Assembly: GCF_026616195.1 (NCBI RefSeq)
Contig: NZ_JANHDH010000004.1
Location: forward strand, 124,001 to 188,000
Direction: 5' to 3'
DNA: 64,000 nt
Origin: Haloarchaeobius amylolyticus
Lineage (GTDB): Archaea; Halobacteriota; Halobacteria; Halobacteriales; Natrialbaceae
Position numbers and translations under genes: made by a program. Under the pieces are notes generated by a model that saw only the letters and a list, made by a program, of their open reading frames with translations, was not told the DNA's origin and ran no database searches. Of the stretch, positions 7,493 through 16,750 are shown piece after piece; positions within the stretch are counted from its first letter, which is position 1; the number at the start of each line of letters is the position of its first letter.

Positions 7493-8835
7493 GTTACATT
7501 CCATTCGTAGGTTTTCTAGCCGCTTCGACAGTCTGCGAGGTTCTGCCAGCCGTACGTCGTCGGCGTGTTTCAATCCCGTTGTAGGTTTTCTAGCCGCTTC
7601 GACGTGGTTCGCTCACTGGACGCGCTGGATGACGCGGCGTTTCAATCCCGTTGTAAGTTTTCTAGCCGCTTCGACGCGATCCTCGGACTGTCTGTCTGGC
7701 ACTACTCGAGTTTCAATCCCGTTGTAGGTTTTCTAGCCGCTTCGACGAGGGCGTCGAGCAGGGCCGCGAGCAGGAGGTCGTGTTTCAATCCCGTTGTAGG
7801 TTTTCTAGCCGCTTCGACCGCTTCTCTACTCCGCACTCCGAACAGGTCCAGACGTTTCAATCCCGTTGTAGGTTTTCTAGCCGCTTCGACCGGGTTGGCT
7901 GTTCTCCGTTTCTTCTTGGCCGACCCGTTTCAATCCCGTTGTAGGTTTTCTAGCCGCTTCGACGGTGGTGAGGAAGCAGAACCCAGGAAGCGGCCGAAGT
8001 TTCAATCCCGTTGTAGGTTTTCTAGCCGCTTCGACTTCGACCCCGGCGGGTCCCGGTCTTCTATCGCAGAGTTTCAATCCCGTTGTAGGTTTTCTAGCCG
8101 CTTCGACACGGCGACGGCAGCGACGAGACCGGCATCTTCCAGTTGTTTCAATCCCGTTGTAGGTTTTCTAGCCGCTTCGACGATCTCGGCGCTGCACGTC
8201 CGCACTGGCGACGGGTTTCAATCCCGTTGTAGGTTTTCTAGCCGCTTCGACGAGACGACTTTACCCGCTGGTACAAGTACGACCTGTTTCAATCCCGTTG
8301 TAGGTTTTCTAGCCGCTTCGACGTTTGCGCGCCGGCGGGCGCCGACGGCGACGTGTACTGTTTCAATCCCGTTGTAGGTTTTCTAGCCGCTTCGACTACA
8401 TTTCCGGCGAACTCCTCCAAACTGTTGTGCAAGGTTTCAATCCCGTTGTAGGTTTTCTAGCCGCTTCGACGAGGTCCCGTCGTTACTATCGACTGTGGCC
8501 GACGAGTTTCAATCCCGTTGTAGGTTTTCTAGCCGCTTCGACCGTATTTCTTTGATTTTGTCATCCTCCATAAGGCTCGTTTCAATCCCGTTGTAGGTTT
8601 TCTAGCCGCTTCGACAGGCCGAGCGCCTCGACGACCCCGCGGTCCTCCTCCGGTTTCAATCCCGTTGTAGGTTTTCTAGCCGCTTCGACCCAGCAACACC
8701 GACTTTAGACGCCTGTTCATGCTCCGTTTCAATCCCGTTGTAGGTTTTCTAGCCGCTTCGACGACACGGTAGATGACGGCGAACGCGAAAAACATCTTGT
8801 TTCAATCCCGTTGTAGGTTTTCTAGCCGCTTCGAC
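7493..8835 (-). CRISPR. CRISPR array 1, subtype I-D, 19 repeats and 18 spacers
   Basis: Nineteen 37-nt repeats; on the plus strand they begin GTTTCAATCCCGTTGTAGG and end TAGCCGCTTCGAC. Spacers are 33-37 nt. The crRNA strand is the minus strand, giving the usual ATTGAAAC 3' end of the repeat. The repeat at 7493-7529 is degenerate (GTTACATTCCATTCG), marking the leader-distal, oldest end, and the one at 7639-7675 has a single G-to-A change. The leader is at 8836-8943, directly downstream of cas2 on the same strand, so some read-through from the cas operon is possible. Confidence 0.97.
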
Positions 8836-8943
8836 AGGGGGTGTAAATCAGTGGAGAGGGCGCTTAATCCTTTCTCCGTCGTCGAAATGATGGGGCTGCT
8901 TCGTGGACTGGGGTTGTACACAACCGTCTTAAAGGTCCACGAA
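8836..8943 (-). promoter_or_regulatory. Leader of CRISPR array 1
   Basis: Read on the minus strand, the leader carries TTCGTGGAC (8943-8935), 26 nt, then GTCCACGAA (8908-8900), and 64 nt later the first repeat. A TTAA-containing degenerate TATA (8864-8867) lies about 30 nt before the array. The last bases before the repeat are ATTT-N4-CCCCT. The same elements with the same spacings occur in the array 2 leader, although most other positions differ. The inverted repeat is a candidate binding site for Csa3 or for the Cas1-Cas2 adaptation machinery. Confidence 0.75.
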
Positions 8944-8953
8944 GGGCGAATAA

Positions 8954-9232
8954 TCAGATGACGTTGGATTGGTTGTCAGGCGGGGTGTTTCCGAGGTCAG
9001 TGATATCGTCTTGGCATGAGCTACAAATTCGGTATATTCTGATTCGGTCACCGTCTGTTGTTTCGATGTGATTTTCAAGTTCGTCCCTGAGTTTGATGCG
9101 TTCAGTCTTCGAGACCTCAGCTTCGAAAACACTGAACTGCCGCCATGCACCATATCGTTGGAGGGTTTGGTACACTCGTCTTCGGTTTGAGTCGTCATGT
9201 ATATCATAGGTAATTACTATTCGAATCGTCAT
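8954..9232 (-). CDS. cas2: Cas2 adaptation endonuclease-fold protein
   Basis: A 92-residue protein with the ferredoxin-like Cas2 signature: TIRIVITYDIHDDSNRRRVY with the conserved Asp after beta-1, then YGAWRQFSVFEAEVS. It forms the central dimer of the Cas1-Cas2 integrase. Its ATG overlaps the cas1 stop codon by four bases (ATGA). It is the last gene of the cas operon, and the leader of array 1 begins about 10 bp beyond its stop. Confidence 0.95.
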   Translation of the reverse strand: MTIRIVITYDIHDDSNRRRVYQTLQRYGAWRQFSVFEAEVSKTERIKLRDELENHIETTDGDRIRIYRICSSCQDDITDLGNTPPDNQSNVI

Positions 9233-10224
9233 CGATTGACCTCCAGTGCGTGGTACTCGTCCAGTTCGCCCGTGATTCGCTTCCTAAGGAGAATTGCCTG
9301 TTGGCGGATAGCTTTCCGCCGAGACACCTCGTATTTGAAATACGGGTGTGTCAACGTTTCAGTCATGTAGTTGTCGAATTTCTCTAGATATAGTTGGAAG
9401 GTCTCGTCCTTGAGGTGGTTTTCCTGAGTAAAGTCGTCGTGAGTGATGGTACTTCGGTTTACTAACCTGGTCACGAACGTGTCACAGAACAATGGACGGA
9501 ACTCCTCCTGAAGGTCTAACGCAAGCGACGGGCGTCCGTGTCGGTCTGCATGCAACACGCCGAGGAATGGGTCGAGGTTATACTGACGTAGTGCGCTCAA
9601 GACCTCGTTTTTCATCATCACGTAGGTCAACGAGAGCAAACTGTTGATGTGGTCTTCTGGTGGTCGCTTCGTCCGTTTCTCGAACGTCCAACCGCTTGCC
9701 AGTGTATCGTCAAGCAAGGTGAAATATCGCTCTGCGGCCTCACCTTCGACGCCTCGCAGGTCGTCTTTACTGTCAGTCCGGTGCACTTTATTGCCGAGGT
9801 CTTTCAGGAGGTCAGTTCCAGTCACCCCTTTTCGACTTAGAAGCGTCCGAGCGTTTCGAATTTTTGCGCTAATCATCGCTTGAGAGATACTGAGTTCAGC
9901 GGCTTCATCGAGATCGTATTGGGCTCGTCGAACGGTTGCGATGGTGTTTTTCTCTGGGACGAAACTTCCCCTATACTGGCCATTCTGAGTGAAGTAATTG
10001 AGGACGATACCATGTTCATTGGCGCGACGGACGAATGGTGTCGAGAAATTGACCCCACCGAACACGTTCAGCGTGTCGATTTTCTCTGTCGGAAACGTCG
10101 CGATCTCTCCACCGTCACCATCAACGTCGTAGACGACGATACGACCACCATCGGTCTGAACCTGTGTCCCTTGCTTCGTGACATAGACGACCGAATCGTC
10201 GAACATGGCTTCAGCTGCTTTCAT
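9229..10224 (-). CDS. cas1: Cas1 integrase
   Basis: A 331-residue protein with an N-terminal beta domain (MFDDSVVYVTKQGTQVQ) and a C-terminal helical catalytic domain. Metal ligands are visible as the Glu in GVEGEAAERYF, the His in GVLHADRHGRP and the Asp/Glu in LALDLQEEFRPL. It inserts new spacers at the leader end together with Cas2. ATG 10224 (MKAAEAMF) overlaps the cas4 stop by four bases; the longer frame to 10311 is the cas4 overlap. Confidence 0.95.
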   Translation of the reverse strand: MKAAEAMFDDSVVYVTKQGTQVQTDGGRIVVYDVDGDGGEIATFPTEKIDTLNVFGGVNFSTPFVRRANEHGIVLNYFTQNGQYRGSFVPEKNTIATVRRAQYDLDEAAELSISQAMISAKIRNARTLLSRKGVTGTDLLKDLGNKVHRTDSKDDLRGVEGEAAERYFTLLDDTLASGWTFEKRTKRPPEDHINSLLSLTYVMMKNEVLSALRQYNLDPFLGVLHADRHGRPSLALDLQEEFRPLFCDTFVTRLVNRSTITHDDFTQENHLKDETFQLYLEKFDNYMTETLTHPYFKYEVSRRKAIRQQAILLRKRITGELDEYHALEVNR

Positions 10225-10814
10225 AATTCGTCCTCCCAACCGGTCCCTCTGACCTTCTGTGGCTCTAGCTTGATTGTCTCCGCTGGCATACAGTACTCGC
10301 GTGTCGAACACGCCTCACATTTCGCGGGGTTATCTGTGAATGAAGGGACAGTGTCGACAGACATGGATTGCATCGCCTCTACGATGTCACGGACACTGTC
10401 TCGGTGATCGTCAGTAATCGGGATGTGCATACGCTGGTCGGTTTCATACAGGTAAATCGCGCCTTCATCGACTTGCTGATCGATGTGGTCTTCAAGCAGC
10501 ATGCAGTACCCGGCGAGCTGTATTTCGTCGCTCTTGTAGTACTCCCCACTTGCGGCTCGCTTTCTTTCAATTGGAACTGGCGTACTTGTATCTCGTTCTA
10601 GGACATCGATTTTCCCTTTTAGACCGAGGGTTTCGGACTCTAGATATAGCTCGTTGAGCCACCCTCCACGGGTCGATTGAGCGTCGTGGAGGGAAGTTCC
10701 CTCAACTCGCTCATAATTCTGGCCTTGTGTGTCGAAAAAGTGGAGATACCAGTACCGACGAGGGCAATATACGTACTGATTCAGGTCAGAGACGTTCACT
10801 AAGTTGTCCATCAT
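10221..10814 (-). CDS. cas4: Cas4 Fe-S exonuclease
   Basis: A 197-residue protein with one Cys near the N-terminus (YCPRRYWYLHF, Cys17) and three near the C-terminus (KCEACSTREYC, Cys166, 169, 175), the four ligands of the Cas4 iron-sulfur cluster. The RecB-type nuclease core is seen in LKGKIDVLE and VPIERKRA. Cas4 trims prespacers and selects PAM-proximal ends. It overlaps both cas3 and cas1 by four bases, so translation is coupled. Confidence 0.93.
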   Translation of the reverse strand: MMDNLVNVSDLNQYVYCPRRYWYLHFFDTQGQNYERVEGTSLHDAQSTRGGWLNELYLESETLGLKGKIDVLERDTSTPVPIERKRAASGEYYKSDEIQLAGYCMLLEDHIDQQVDEGAIYLYETDQRMHIPITDDHRDSVRDIVEAMQSMSVDTVPSFTDNPAKCEACSTREYCMPAETIKLEPQKVRGTGWEDEL

Positions 10815-12700
10815 TGTGAACGCTCCTCGATTTCAAGCTCTGGTGGGGCATTCGAATGAGTCGTGACTGTGATGTCGTAGTTTGCAGTCGTGATTCTTTC
10901 GGGAACCACCGCGTCAGTGATGCGGATAATACGGAAGAACCGATGAAGGAGATTGGTATCGAGGGGGAATGTATCGTCTAGTTCAAGTCTGTCGATTTCT
11001 CGATGGACTTTTGTCTGGAGGAGGTCTTCAATCTCGGTCGTCGGCTGGTCGTAGCGCGTTGGTTCAGTTTCAAATTCTGGGAGACGAGCGGTGACGACCG
11101 ATTGCGTATCGTCACGAGACTCGAGTACGAGACAGCCCTCATCGTCGACTTCTGCAATGGCGTAGTTTCGAAGAGTCGATGTGAGGTCATAGGTAGTGAG
11201 TCCAAGACGGTCACCACGAGGATACCGGATCTCAGCAGGGAGTGATCGACCTCGGAGTCCACAGAACATCTTGAAACATTCGCGGGTGAACTTGAGAATC
11301 TTCGCTGCATCGCTGTTCTGTGTATACGTCGGGGCGAACCCACCCAAGTTGTCGATGGCAGTGTCGGCTTCGTCGATGAGCCGTCGCCAACGGCCGAAGT
11401 GCTCTATGTTCTCAGCGAAGTCAGCATGGAGTTCTTGGTTGTACCACGTGGCACTTTCGTCGCGTACCGCAATAGCGTAGGCGGCACGGAACCCGACGAG
11501 ATCTGCGAGTTGGTCAAGGTACATCTCGCTGTCGTCCAGTCCCTCGTATATTTGTTGTTCGAAGGTCTGGAACGAGACATCCTCTCCCCACGGTCCCTGT
11601 CCGAGACCATACACGTGAACCGTGGCGGGTGCTTGTCGACCAGCACGACCGAACCGTTGCAGGAAGGCGTTGGCCTCCCTGGGTTTCTCCATGAATAGTG
11701 TTCGGATGTCATAGTCGAGACCGACCTCACCTTTACTCGTCGTATTCAGAATGAAAAACGACTTGTCGGCAAGGGCGCTTACGTCATCATTCGTGTCGAA
11801 CCCGTTGTCTTTCGCCGTGTGTTCGAATATATTAGGATACTCGTCAGCAAGGAACGTATGGAATTGGTTGCTGTCTCTGACGCTATTGAACACGAGGACA
11901 ACCTGTGGCTCAGACAATGTAGCTGCCTTTGAAATTGCTTGTTCGAGCTGATTTGCAACCGCGTGCTTTGTATCGTCATCGGTGAGAATGCGTCTGGCCT
12001 CGTGGCGTTCAACGGTGACCGGGTATCGGAATTGATCGCCAGTCATGGCGTATTCGGCAGCAATCTTTTCCACGTCGATTCCGATTCGGTTATCGATGAA
12101 GTCGATGAACGTCTGGTTTGGAGTTGCAGAGGCTAGCAAAATTTTCGGGTCCGGCAACCGTTCCGAGATTATCTTAATCTGAAGGAGGAGACCGCTGGCT
12201 GCGAGCGGGCCGTAGAAGTGAAACTCGTCGTAGACAATCGCGTCGAATCGATTGAAGAAGTCCATCGCATCGCTCCCGGAGTACATATCCTGGATAATGG
12301 CCTGGAGAATGTCCGGGTTCGTGACGATAACATCGTGATCAGCTTCATATCGATCTACAAACTGAAGCAGATTCGCGGTTCGGTCGTGTGCCCGGCCCTC
12401 AAGCGTGTTACCATTCAGAATAGCGACATCGATGCCAGCAGCATCGAAGCGGTCGTGTTGTTGTCTGAGCAAGGCGTTCGTGGGATAGACCAGCAGTGTG
12501 ATGTCCCGCGTCTCGATGAGTTCATGAAACGTGACGGTCTTTCCCGCTCCGGTCGGTGCGCGAACCGCCGCCACAGGTGCGTCTCCGTGATGCACCCACT
12601 CAACGACTCGGTTCTGGAACGCACGAGCTTCCTCAAAGCCTTGTTCTTTAAGCCCGTACTTGGGGGGTTCAGTTTGAAGGAACGCCTCGCCGACTTGCAT
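10811..12700 (-). CDS. cas3: Cas3 helicase of subtype I-D (no HD domain)
   Basis: A 629-residue SF2 helicase with Walker A APTGAGKT (48-55), DEFH box (158-161), SAT motif (191-193) and a C-terminal helicase core with RFGRAGR. No HD nuclease domain is present at either end, and no separate cas3'' gene exists. This is the subtype I-D arrangement, in which the HD nuclease is carried by Cas10d. Its start overlaps the csc1 stop by one base (TGATG). Confidence 0.93.
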   Translation of the reverse strand: MQVGEAFLQTEPPKYGLKEQGFEEARAFQNRVVEWVHHGDAPVAAVRAPTGAGKTVTFHELIETRDITLLVYPTNALLRQQHDRFDAAGIDVAILNGNTLEGRAHDRTANLLQFVDRYEADHDVIVTNPDILQAIIQDMYSGSDAMDFFNRFDAIVYDEFHFYGPLAASGLLLQIKIISERLPDPKILLASATPNQTFIDFIDNRIGIDVEKIAAEYAMTGDQFRYPVTVERHEARRILTDDDTKHAVANQLEQAISKAATLSEPQVVLVFNSVRDSNQFHTFLADEYPNIFEHTAKDNGFDTNDDVSALADKSFFILNTTSKGEVGLDYDIRTLFMEKPREANAFLQRFGRAGRQAPATVHVYGLGQGPWGEDVSFQTFEQQIYEGLDDSEMYLDQLADLVGFRAAYAIAVRDESATWYNQELHADFAENIEHFGRWRRLIDEADTAIDNLGGFAPTYTQNSDAAKILKFTRECFKMFCGLRGRSLPAEIRYPRGDRLGLTTYDLTSTLRNYAIAEVDDEGCLVLESRDDTQSVVTARLPEFETEPTRYDQPTTEIEDLLQTKVHREIDRLELDDTFPLDTNLLHRFFRIIRITDAVVPERITTANYDITVTTHSNAPPELEIEERSQ

Positions 12701-13407
12701 CAGAGGACCTCCGGAAGGACCCTGTCTCGGACGAACACCGGGTCAGCTCCGACGAAGTGTTGGAGACGCGGATCATTTCCACGTTTGAATCGGTTGCTGT
12801 TAGTCATCAACCCTGTCAGTACATCGTCAGAGAGGTCGTAGACCTCGGCGAGCAGGTACTTGTTCAATACAAGTGTGTCCAAATCAGATTCGACAGATCG
12901 GAACTCACCAGTCTGCTTGATTCCCATCCTGAAGAACGGCCGGGAAGGAAGATCAGTGTCGTCGTGGGCCCAGATTGTGAACTCGAACGTCGAGCCCGGG
13001 GTGAGTCCCAGATAATTTCGAATCGTCTGGTACGCTGCGCCCGAGTCTTCGAGGATGGCTGGCATGGAATCGGTATTGGCGATTCGCCTGGCAAGATCTC
13101 GGTCGTTCGTGGTGAAATGACGCTCGGACCTGAAGTCCGTACTCCTGAACGTCCGTTCGTCAGCGTCGACAGCGACCGGCCGCATGTCGGTCACGAAAAA
13201 CGGTGCGTCCACGAGGTGTGAGTAGTCCGCGGTCGTCGCGTCAGACCCACGTTCAGCATACCGTTTCTCAAGCCCGAAGTACCGATAGCCGAGGGCATGC
13301 ATCAACGCGGTCGCCGACAGCGTCGGCTGTGTTCTGACCGACCGCCCTTCCGTACTCGAATAGAAGAGCGGTGCGTACAGCGTTGCCTCGTACGTCTGTT
13401 CAATCAT
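12700..13407 (-). CDS. csc1: Csc1 (Cas5 of subtype I-D)
   Basis: A 235-residue RAMP-type protein starting MIEQTYEATLYAPLFYSS. An early histidine/tyrosine segment (HALGYRYFGLEKRY) and the N-terminal beta strand pattern fit Csc1. The assignment is supported by position between csc2 and cas3 in a canonical I-D order. It caps the 5' handle side of the crRNA in Cascade. It overlaps csc2 by eight bases. Confidence 0.88.
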   Translation of the reverse strand: MIEQTYEATLYAPLFYSSTEGRSVRTQPTLSATALMHALGYRYFGLEKRYAERGSDATTADYSHLVDAPFFVTDMRPVAVDADERTFRSTDFRSERHFTTNDRDLARRIANTDSMPAILEDSGAAYQTIRNYLGLTPGSTFEFTIWAHDDTDLPSRPFFRMGIKQTGEFRSVESDLDTLVLNKYLLAEVYDLSDDVLTGLMTNSNRFKRGNDPRLQHFVGADPVFVRDRVLPEVL

Positions 13408-14338
13408 CGCCGAACAGATCCTGTGCCTCCTTGGTCAGGTTCGTGAACTCTTCTCGAAGCACCTCGTCTGCGTCTTCGGCCTCACGGCTCGCAACCGCTT
13501 TCAGCCGTTCGTACCACTCGGGGAAGGGTTCTGCGTTGTCGAACTCGCCGTAGACATCCCAGTCTGTACGTTGAACATCCGTGATGTACTCGGCGACTGA
13601 GGTCACGAGTTCCTCGCCCGGATCGTGGTATTCTAGGAGGAGTTCACCCGTCGAGAGCGAGGTGTCATGGTTTCCGAGGATGACACCGAGGACTTCGTTG
13701 CGGATGTTCCGTCCGGTCCGGGTCTCACGCGCACCGTACTTGCCCGTGTTCAAGATGTTATGAAGGACGTACAACAACATCTCTCCAGTCGCAGCTTCGA
13801 GCGTGATGAAGTGCACGAGGTCGTTCCCGGGTTGGACTTTGACGAAGTCGAACAGGGCCTCGGACTGATTTCCTTCGTCGTCTTTCATCGTCCCGGACTC
13901 GTAGACGGCGTTCCGAGTTTCTTTGTTCATCAGATCGTACTCGTTCGTGGTGTAGGTGTAGCCCTCGATGACACGTGATTTTATCGCGAAGTCTTGGTCG
14001 CCAGTTCCAGCGAGGCCGTACGTCAGAGTACCGACATTCAGTGAGCCATCGAGGTCGGTTGGCTCGTTGTAGGCGTATTCTTCATCAACGAACTCGTCGT
14101 CAAGTCCACGCAGCAGGTCCAGGCCCGTGAGGCGTTCCTTGCTGGTGAACTTCTCACCGTTGACCTGTGCGTAGAGGCGGTCGCCGAATTCTTGTGTCTC
14201 TGCACGGTCGTGGTTCGAGTTCCTGAACAGCGTCGGCTCTGTCACATCTCGTCGGACGACCAGAGTAACCGAAGGCTTCCGCTTCCGGTAGATTTCGATC
14301 GATTCAATCAGTCCTTTGTCGGGGTATTCCAGTGTCAT
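13400..14338 (-). CDS. csc2: Csc2 (Cas7 backbone subunit of subtype I-D)
   Basis: A 312-residue protein with the Csc2 signature LNVGTLTYGLAGTGDQ and KSRVIEGYTYTTNEYD, typical of the I-D Cas7 subunit that lines the crRNA. A second conserved region is TGKYGARETRTGRNIRNEV. It starts directly after the cas10d stop and overlaps csc1 by eight bases. Confidence 0.93.
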   Translation of the reverse strand: MTLEYPDKGLIESIEIYRKRKPSVTLVVRRDVTEPTLFRNSNHDRAETQEFGDRLYAQVNGEKFTSKERLTGLDLLRGLDDEFVDEEYAYNEPTDLDGSLNVGTLTYGLAGTGDQDFAIKSRVIEGYTYTTNEYDLMNKETRNAVYESGTMKDDEGNQSEALFDFVKVQPGNDLVHFITLEAATGEMLLYVLHNILNTGKYGARETRTGRNIRNEVLGVILGNHDTSLSTGELLLEYHDPGEELVTSVAEYITDVQRTDWDVYGEFDNAEPFPEWYERLKAVASREAEDADEVLREEFTNLTKEAQDLFGDD

Positions 14339-16750
14339 TTATGAGTCGGTGAGTGTTTGATCGAATGCGTAGTAGTACGAGTTTACGAGCGCGTCTTCCC
14401 AGTCAGATAGCTTCTTCAAGTTGTACAGGTCGTTCTCGATGAGGTACGTCCGAGTTGCTTCAACGAACGCCTGTGCTTGCTCGGGAGTGACCCTGCCAGC
14501 GTAGTCTTCCCGTTGTGCAGTGGCGTAGACCTGACTCTCAACGTAGTCGACGAGTTGCTCGTCTTCCATCTGTTGATTCATTCCGCTGAGAAACGCGTCG
14601 AGTGCCTCGCGGAAGATTTTCGTCTTCTTGTACTTGCTGTCGAATTGTTTGCCGAACAGGTCGACACCTCGCTCGGCGACAGTTCGCATCTCCATGAGTG
14701 CTTCCTGGTGATAGGTTTCGAAATACGACTGCACGACATCGAGCTGCGTCGCGTAGTCGTGGTTGACAACGGCGAAATTCGCGATGCTGTGGAACGTATC
14801 TTGGTCGAGCTGCAGGTACGGATTTGTCATTTTGGCTTCCGCACCAACCATGCTCATGATTTTGAACAACTGGAGTGCACGCCGAAGATGAGACTGTGAA
14901 TCCTCGCCATCGACGAACGACGGCTTCGGCCCGAATCGTTCGGCCACGTCCAGTCCGAGGAGTTCCTGCGGTCGGGTGGCCTCCTCGTCAGCGAAGACCG
15001 CATCCGCGCCGTCGAAGCGCGTGAACGGTCGTCCGATGACCACCTTCATCCCGGATTCTCGGGCTGCCGCCATCACCTGCCGGACCACCTGCATCCGGTG
15101 ATTCTCGTCCATGACGTACACCGGCTGCAAGTAGTACTGCGGTTTGATGAGGCTGACCTGAACGTCGCGGTCGTCCAGTTCATCGCTGTTACCTTGTACG
15201 ATGTTTCCGGTCCGGCGTCGACGAAGACGGATGTCTCCGAGGAACTCGTCAAAGTAAAAGTACGCAACCTCAACGTTATTATTCGTGCTGACATCGCTCT
15301 GGTCGCAGATATCTGCGAACAAGGCGTACTCGAGGTTGCACACCTCGCAGATAGATTTATACTTCGCGTGCGGCGGGACGCGCCGAGAGTACTCTTGAGT
15401 TCTGTAGACGGCGCTCAGGCCCTTTTGATACTTCGTCTCGGTGGGTGCGCCGCAGAGGAAGCACATCTCGTCTTTCCCGGGCAAATCTTCGACAGTGTGA
15501 CTGCCGAAGAATCGGTCTACGACTGCGCTGATAGCATCACTTTCAGGCGTAAGGTCGGCTTCGAGTTCTGGACGGGTTTTTTCACGAAGGTCTTCGAGGA
15601 ACTCGTGATGAGACTCTGCGTTGTTGACGAGGTAGGCGATGAAGTGGAGTTTTACTTTCTGTGGGCCCTGCTCATCTCGAATACGATCGTACTCTTCTTG
15701 GACTGCGTCATCGTCGAACTCGGACCGACCGTCGACGTAAACGGCTTTCGCAAGGACAGGGAAGTATTCGTGGAACGAATCCGGGATATGCTCGAACGCT
15801 TCTACACCCGCTGAACCACGCGAGAGCAATTTTTCGAACGCCTTTGCAATAGTATCTTCTTTCTCCTCGAACGGGAGTTCGATTTCCGCGAGGATGTCGT
15901 AGTCGAACGAATTCCAGTTGAGCTTGCAGCTAAAGTCGAACGAGTTACTGATTTGCTTTGGCAGAGTGTCTGCCACGGCTCCCTCGAGTTGCTCTCGGTC
16001 GATGGAGTCACCGAGGTAGACGATGCTCTCTTGGTCGCTTCCGATGACCAGGCCCGGGTGCTCCATCCCTCGCTCACCGGCGATTGCGGCTTTCGTCGTG
16101 CCGAGCAGAAGGTCGTTGAGGACAGGTTGCTCGACGGCTGTAAACTCTACGAGGTGGACATCATCAGCGTCGAGTTTTCGCTTGAGTTGGTCGTAGACGC
16201 CGTGTACACCATCGCGGAGAGCTATCGACGCGGCTTGGTCTCCGATGCGCGTGTATCGTTCCAGCCCTCTGAACTCGCTCGACGTGCCGCGAGTCTCGGT
16301 GCTGTCTTCCGAAATCTCCGTGTTCTGCACGAGATAGAGAAGATCTTCCCGATAGCCTTCTCCGAGAAATTCCTCGATTCCGAAATCGTCGCCCGACTCG
16401 TCGTCGAGATTCGGTTCGAAGTAGTACTCGAAAGCCTCGTGTGTGTTCCCGTCTGTATCGACGCCATAGGCTTCACGGATGTACTTGTTCGTGTCGTGCA
16501 GCGCAAGTGCGGCCGCGAGCACGCGGATGTCCTCTTCGTAGTCGTCGACAGACTCGTCGTCTCCGACAGCTGTATAGACAAACGTGTTCACGCCGACTGC
16601 AACCGCGTTCAGGATATGTGCTGCCAGGGATGAGTTCGCGGTGCTGTCGACCTTGGCGTCATACTCACCAGCCGCGTCGAGGACGTTCGAATACAATCCA
16701 GAGTCCTCTACCAGCCACCCATGGACACGCTGGACGCCAGAGCGAGCCAT
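14339..16750 (-). CDS. cas10d: Cas10d (Csc3), HD-nuclease-bearing large subunit
   Basis: An 803-residue protein. The N-terminal HD domain shows His45 (AAHILNA) and His85-Asp86 (LALHDTNKY). A zinc-binding centre is formed by Cys430, Cys433, Cys468 and Cys471 (CFLC, CEVC). The C-terminal third is helical. In subtype I-D, Cas10d recognises the PAM and supplies the nuclease that Cas3 lacks. In characterised I-D systems a small subunit, Cas11d, is translated from an internal start near the 3' end. Candidate internal Met codons here are residues 632, 634 and 641 (14857, 14851, 14830), leaving 163-172 residues; no clear Shine-Dalgarno precedes them. Confidence 0.93.
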   Translation of the reverse strand: MARSGVQRVHGWLVEDSGLYSNVLDAAGEYDAKVDSTANSSLAAHILNAVAVGVNTFVYTAVGDDESVDDYEEDIRVLAAALALHDTNKYIREAYGVDTDGNTHEAFEYYFEPNLDDESGDDFGIEEFLGEGYREDLLYLVQNTEISEDSTETRGTSSEFRGLERYTRIGDQAASIALRDGVHGVYDQLKRKLDADDVHLVEFTAVEQPVLNDLLLGTTKAAIAGERGMEHPGLVIGSDQESIVYLGDSIDREQLEGAVADTLPKQISNSFDFSCKLNWNSFDYDILAEIELPFEEKEDTIAKAFEKLLSRGSAGVEAFEHIPDSFHEYFPVLAKAVYVDGRSEFDDDAVQEEYDRIRDEQGPQKVKLHFIAYLVNNAESHHEFLEDLREKTRPELEADLTPESDAISAVVDRFFGSHTVEDLPGKDEMCFLCGAPTETKYQKGLSAVYRTQEYSRRVPPHAKYKSICEVCNLEYALFADICDQSDVSTNNNVEVAYFYFDEFLGDIRLRRRRTGNIVQGNSDELDDRDVQVSLIKPQYYLQPVYVMDENHRMQVVRQVMAAARESGMKVVIGRPFTRFDGADAVFADEEATRPQELLGLDVAERFGPKPSFVDGEDSQSHLRRALQLFKIMSMVGAEAKMTNPYLQLDQDTFHSIANFAVVNHDYATQLDVVQSYFETYHQEALMEMRTVAERGVDLFGKQFDSKYKKTKIFREALDAFLSGMNQQMEDEQLVDYVESQVYATAQREDYAGRVTPEQAQAFVEATRTYLIENDLYNLKKLSDWEDALVNSYYYAFDQTLTDS

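Noticed and set aside
7565-8377. Long plus-strand frame (270 codons) across array 1
   Set aside because: It only translates the 37-nt repeats and spacers; the peptide repeats FQSRCRFSSRFD and FNPVVGFLAAST in alternating frames.
15098-15814. 238-codon plus-strand frame inside cas10d
   Set aside because: Antisense shadow; the minus strand has clear Cas10d motifs.
14339-16750. Type III Cas10
   Set aside because: No GGDD palm motif is present; gene order and Cas3/Cas4 neighbours fit I-D.
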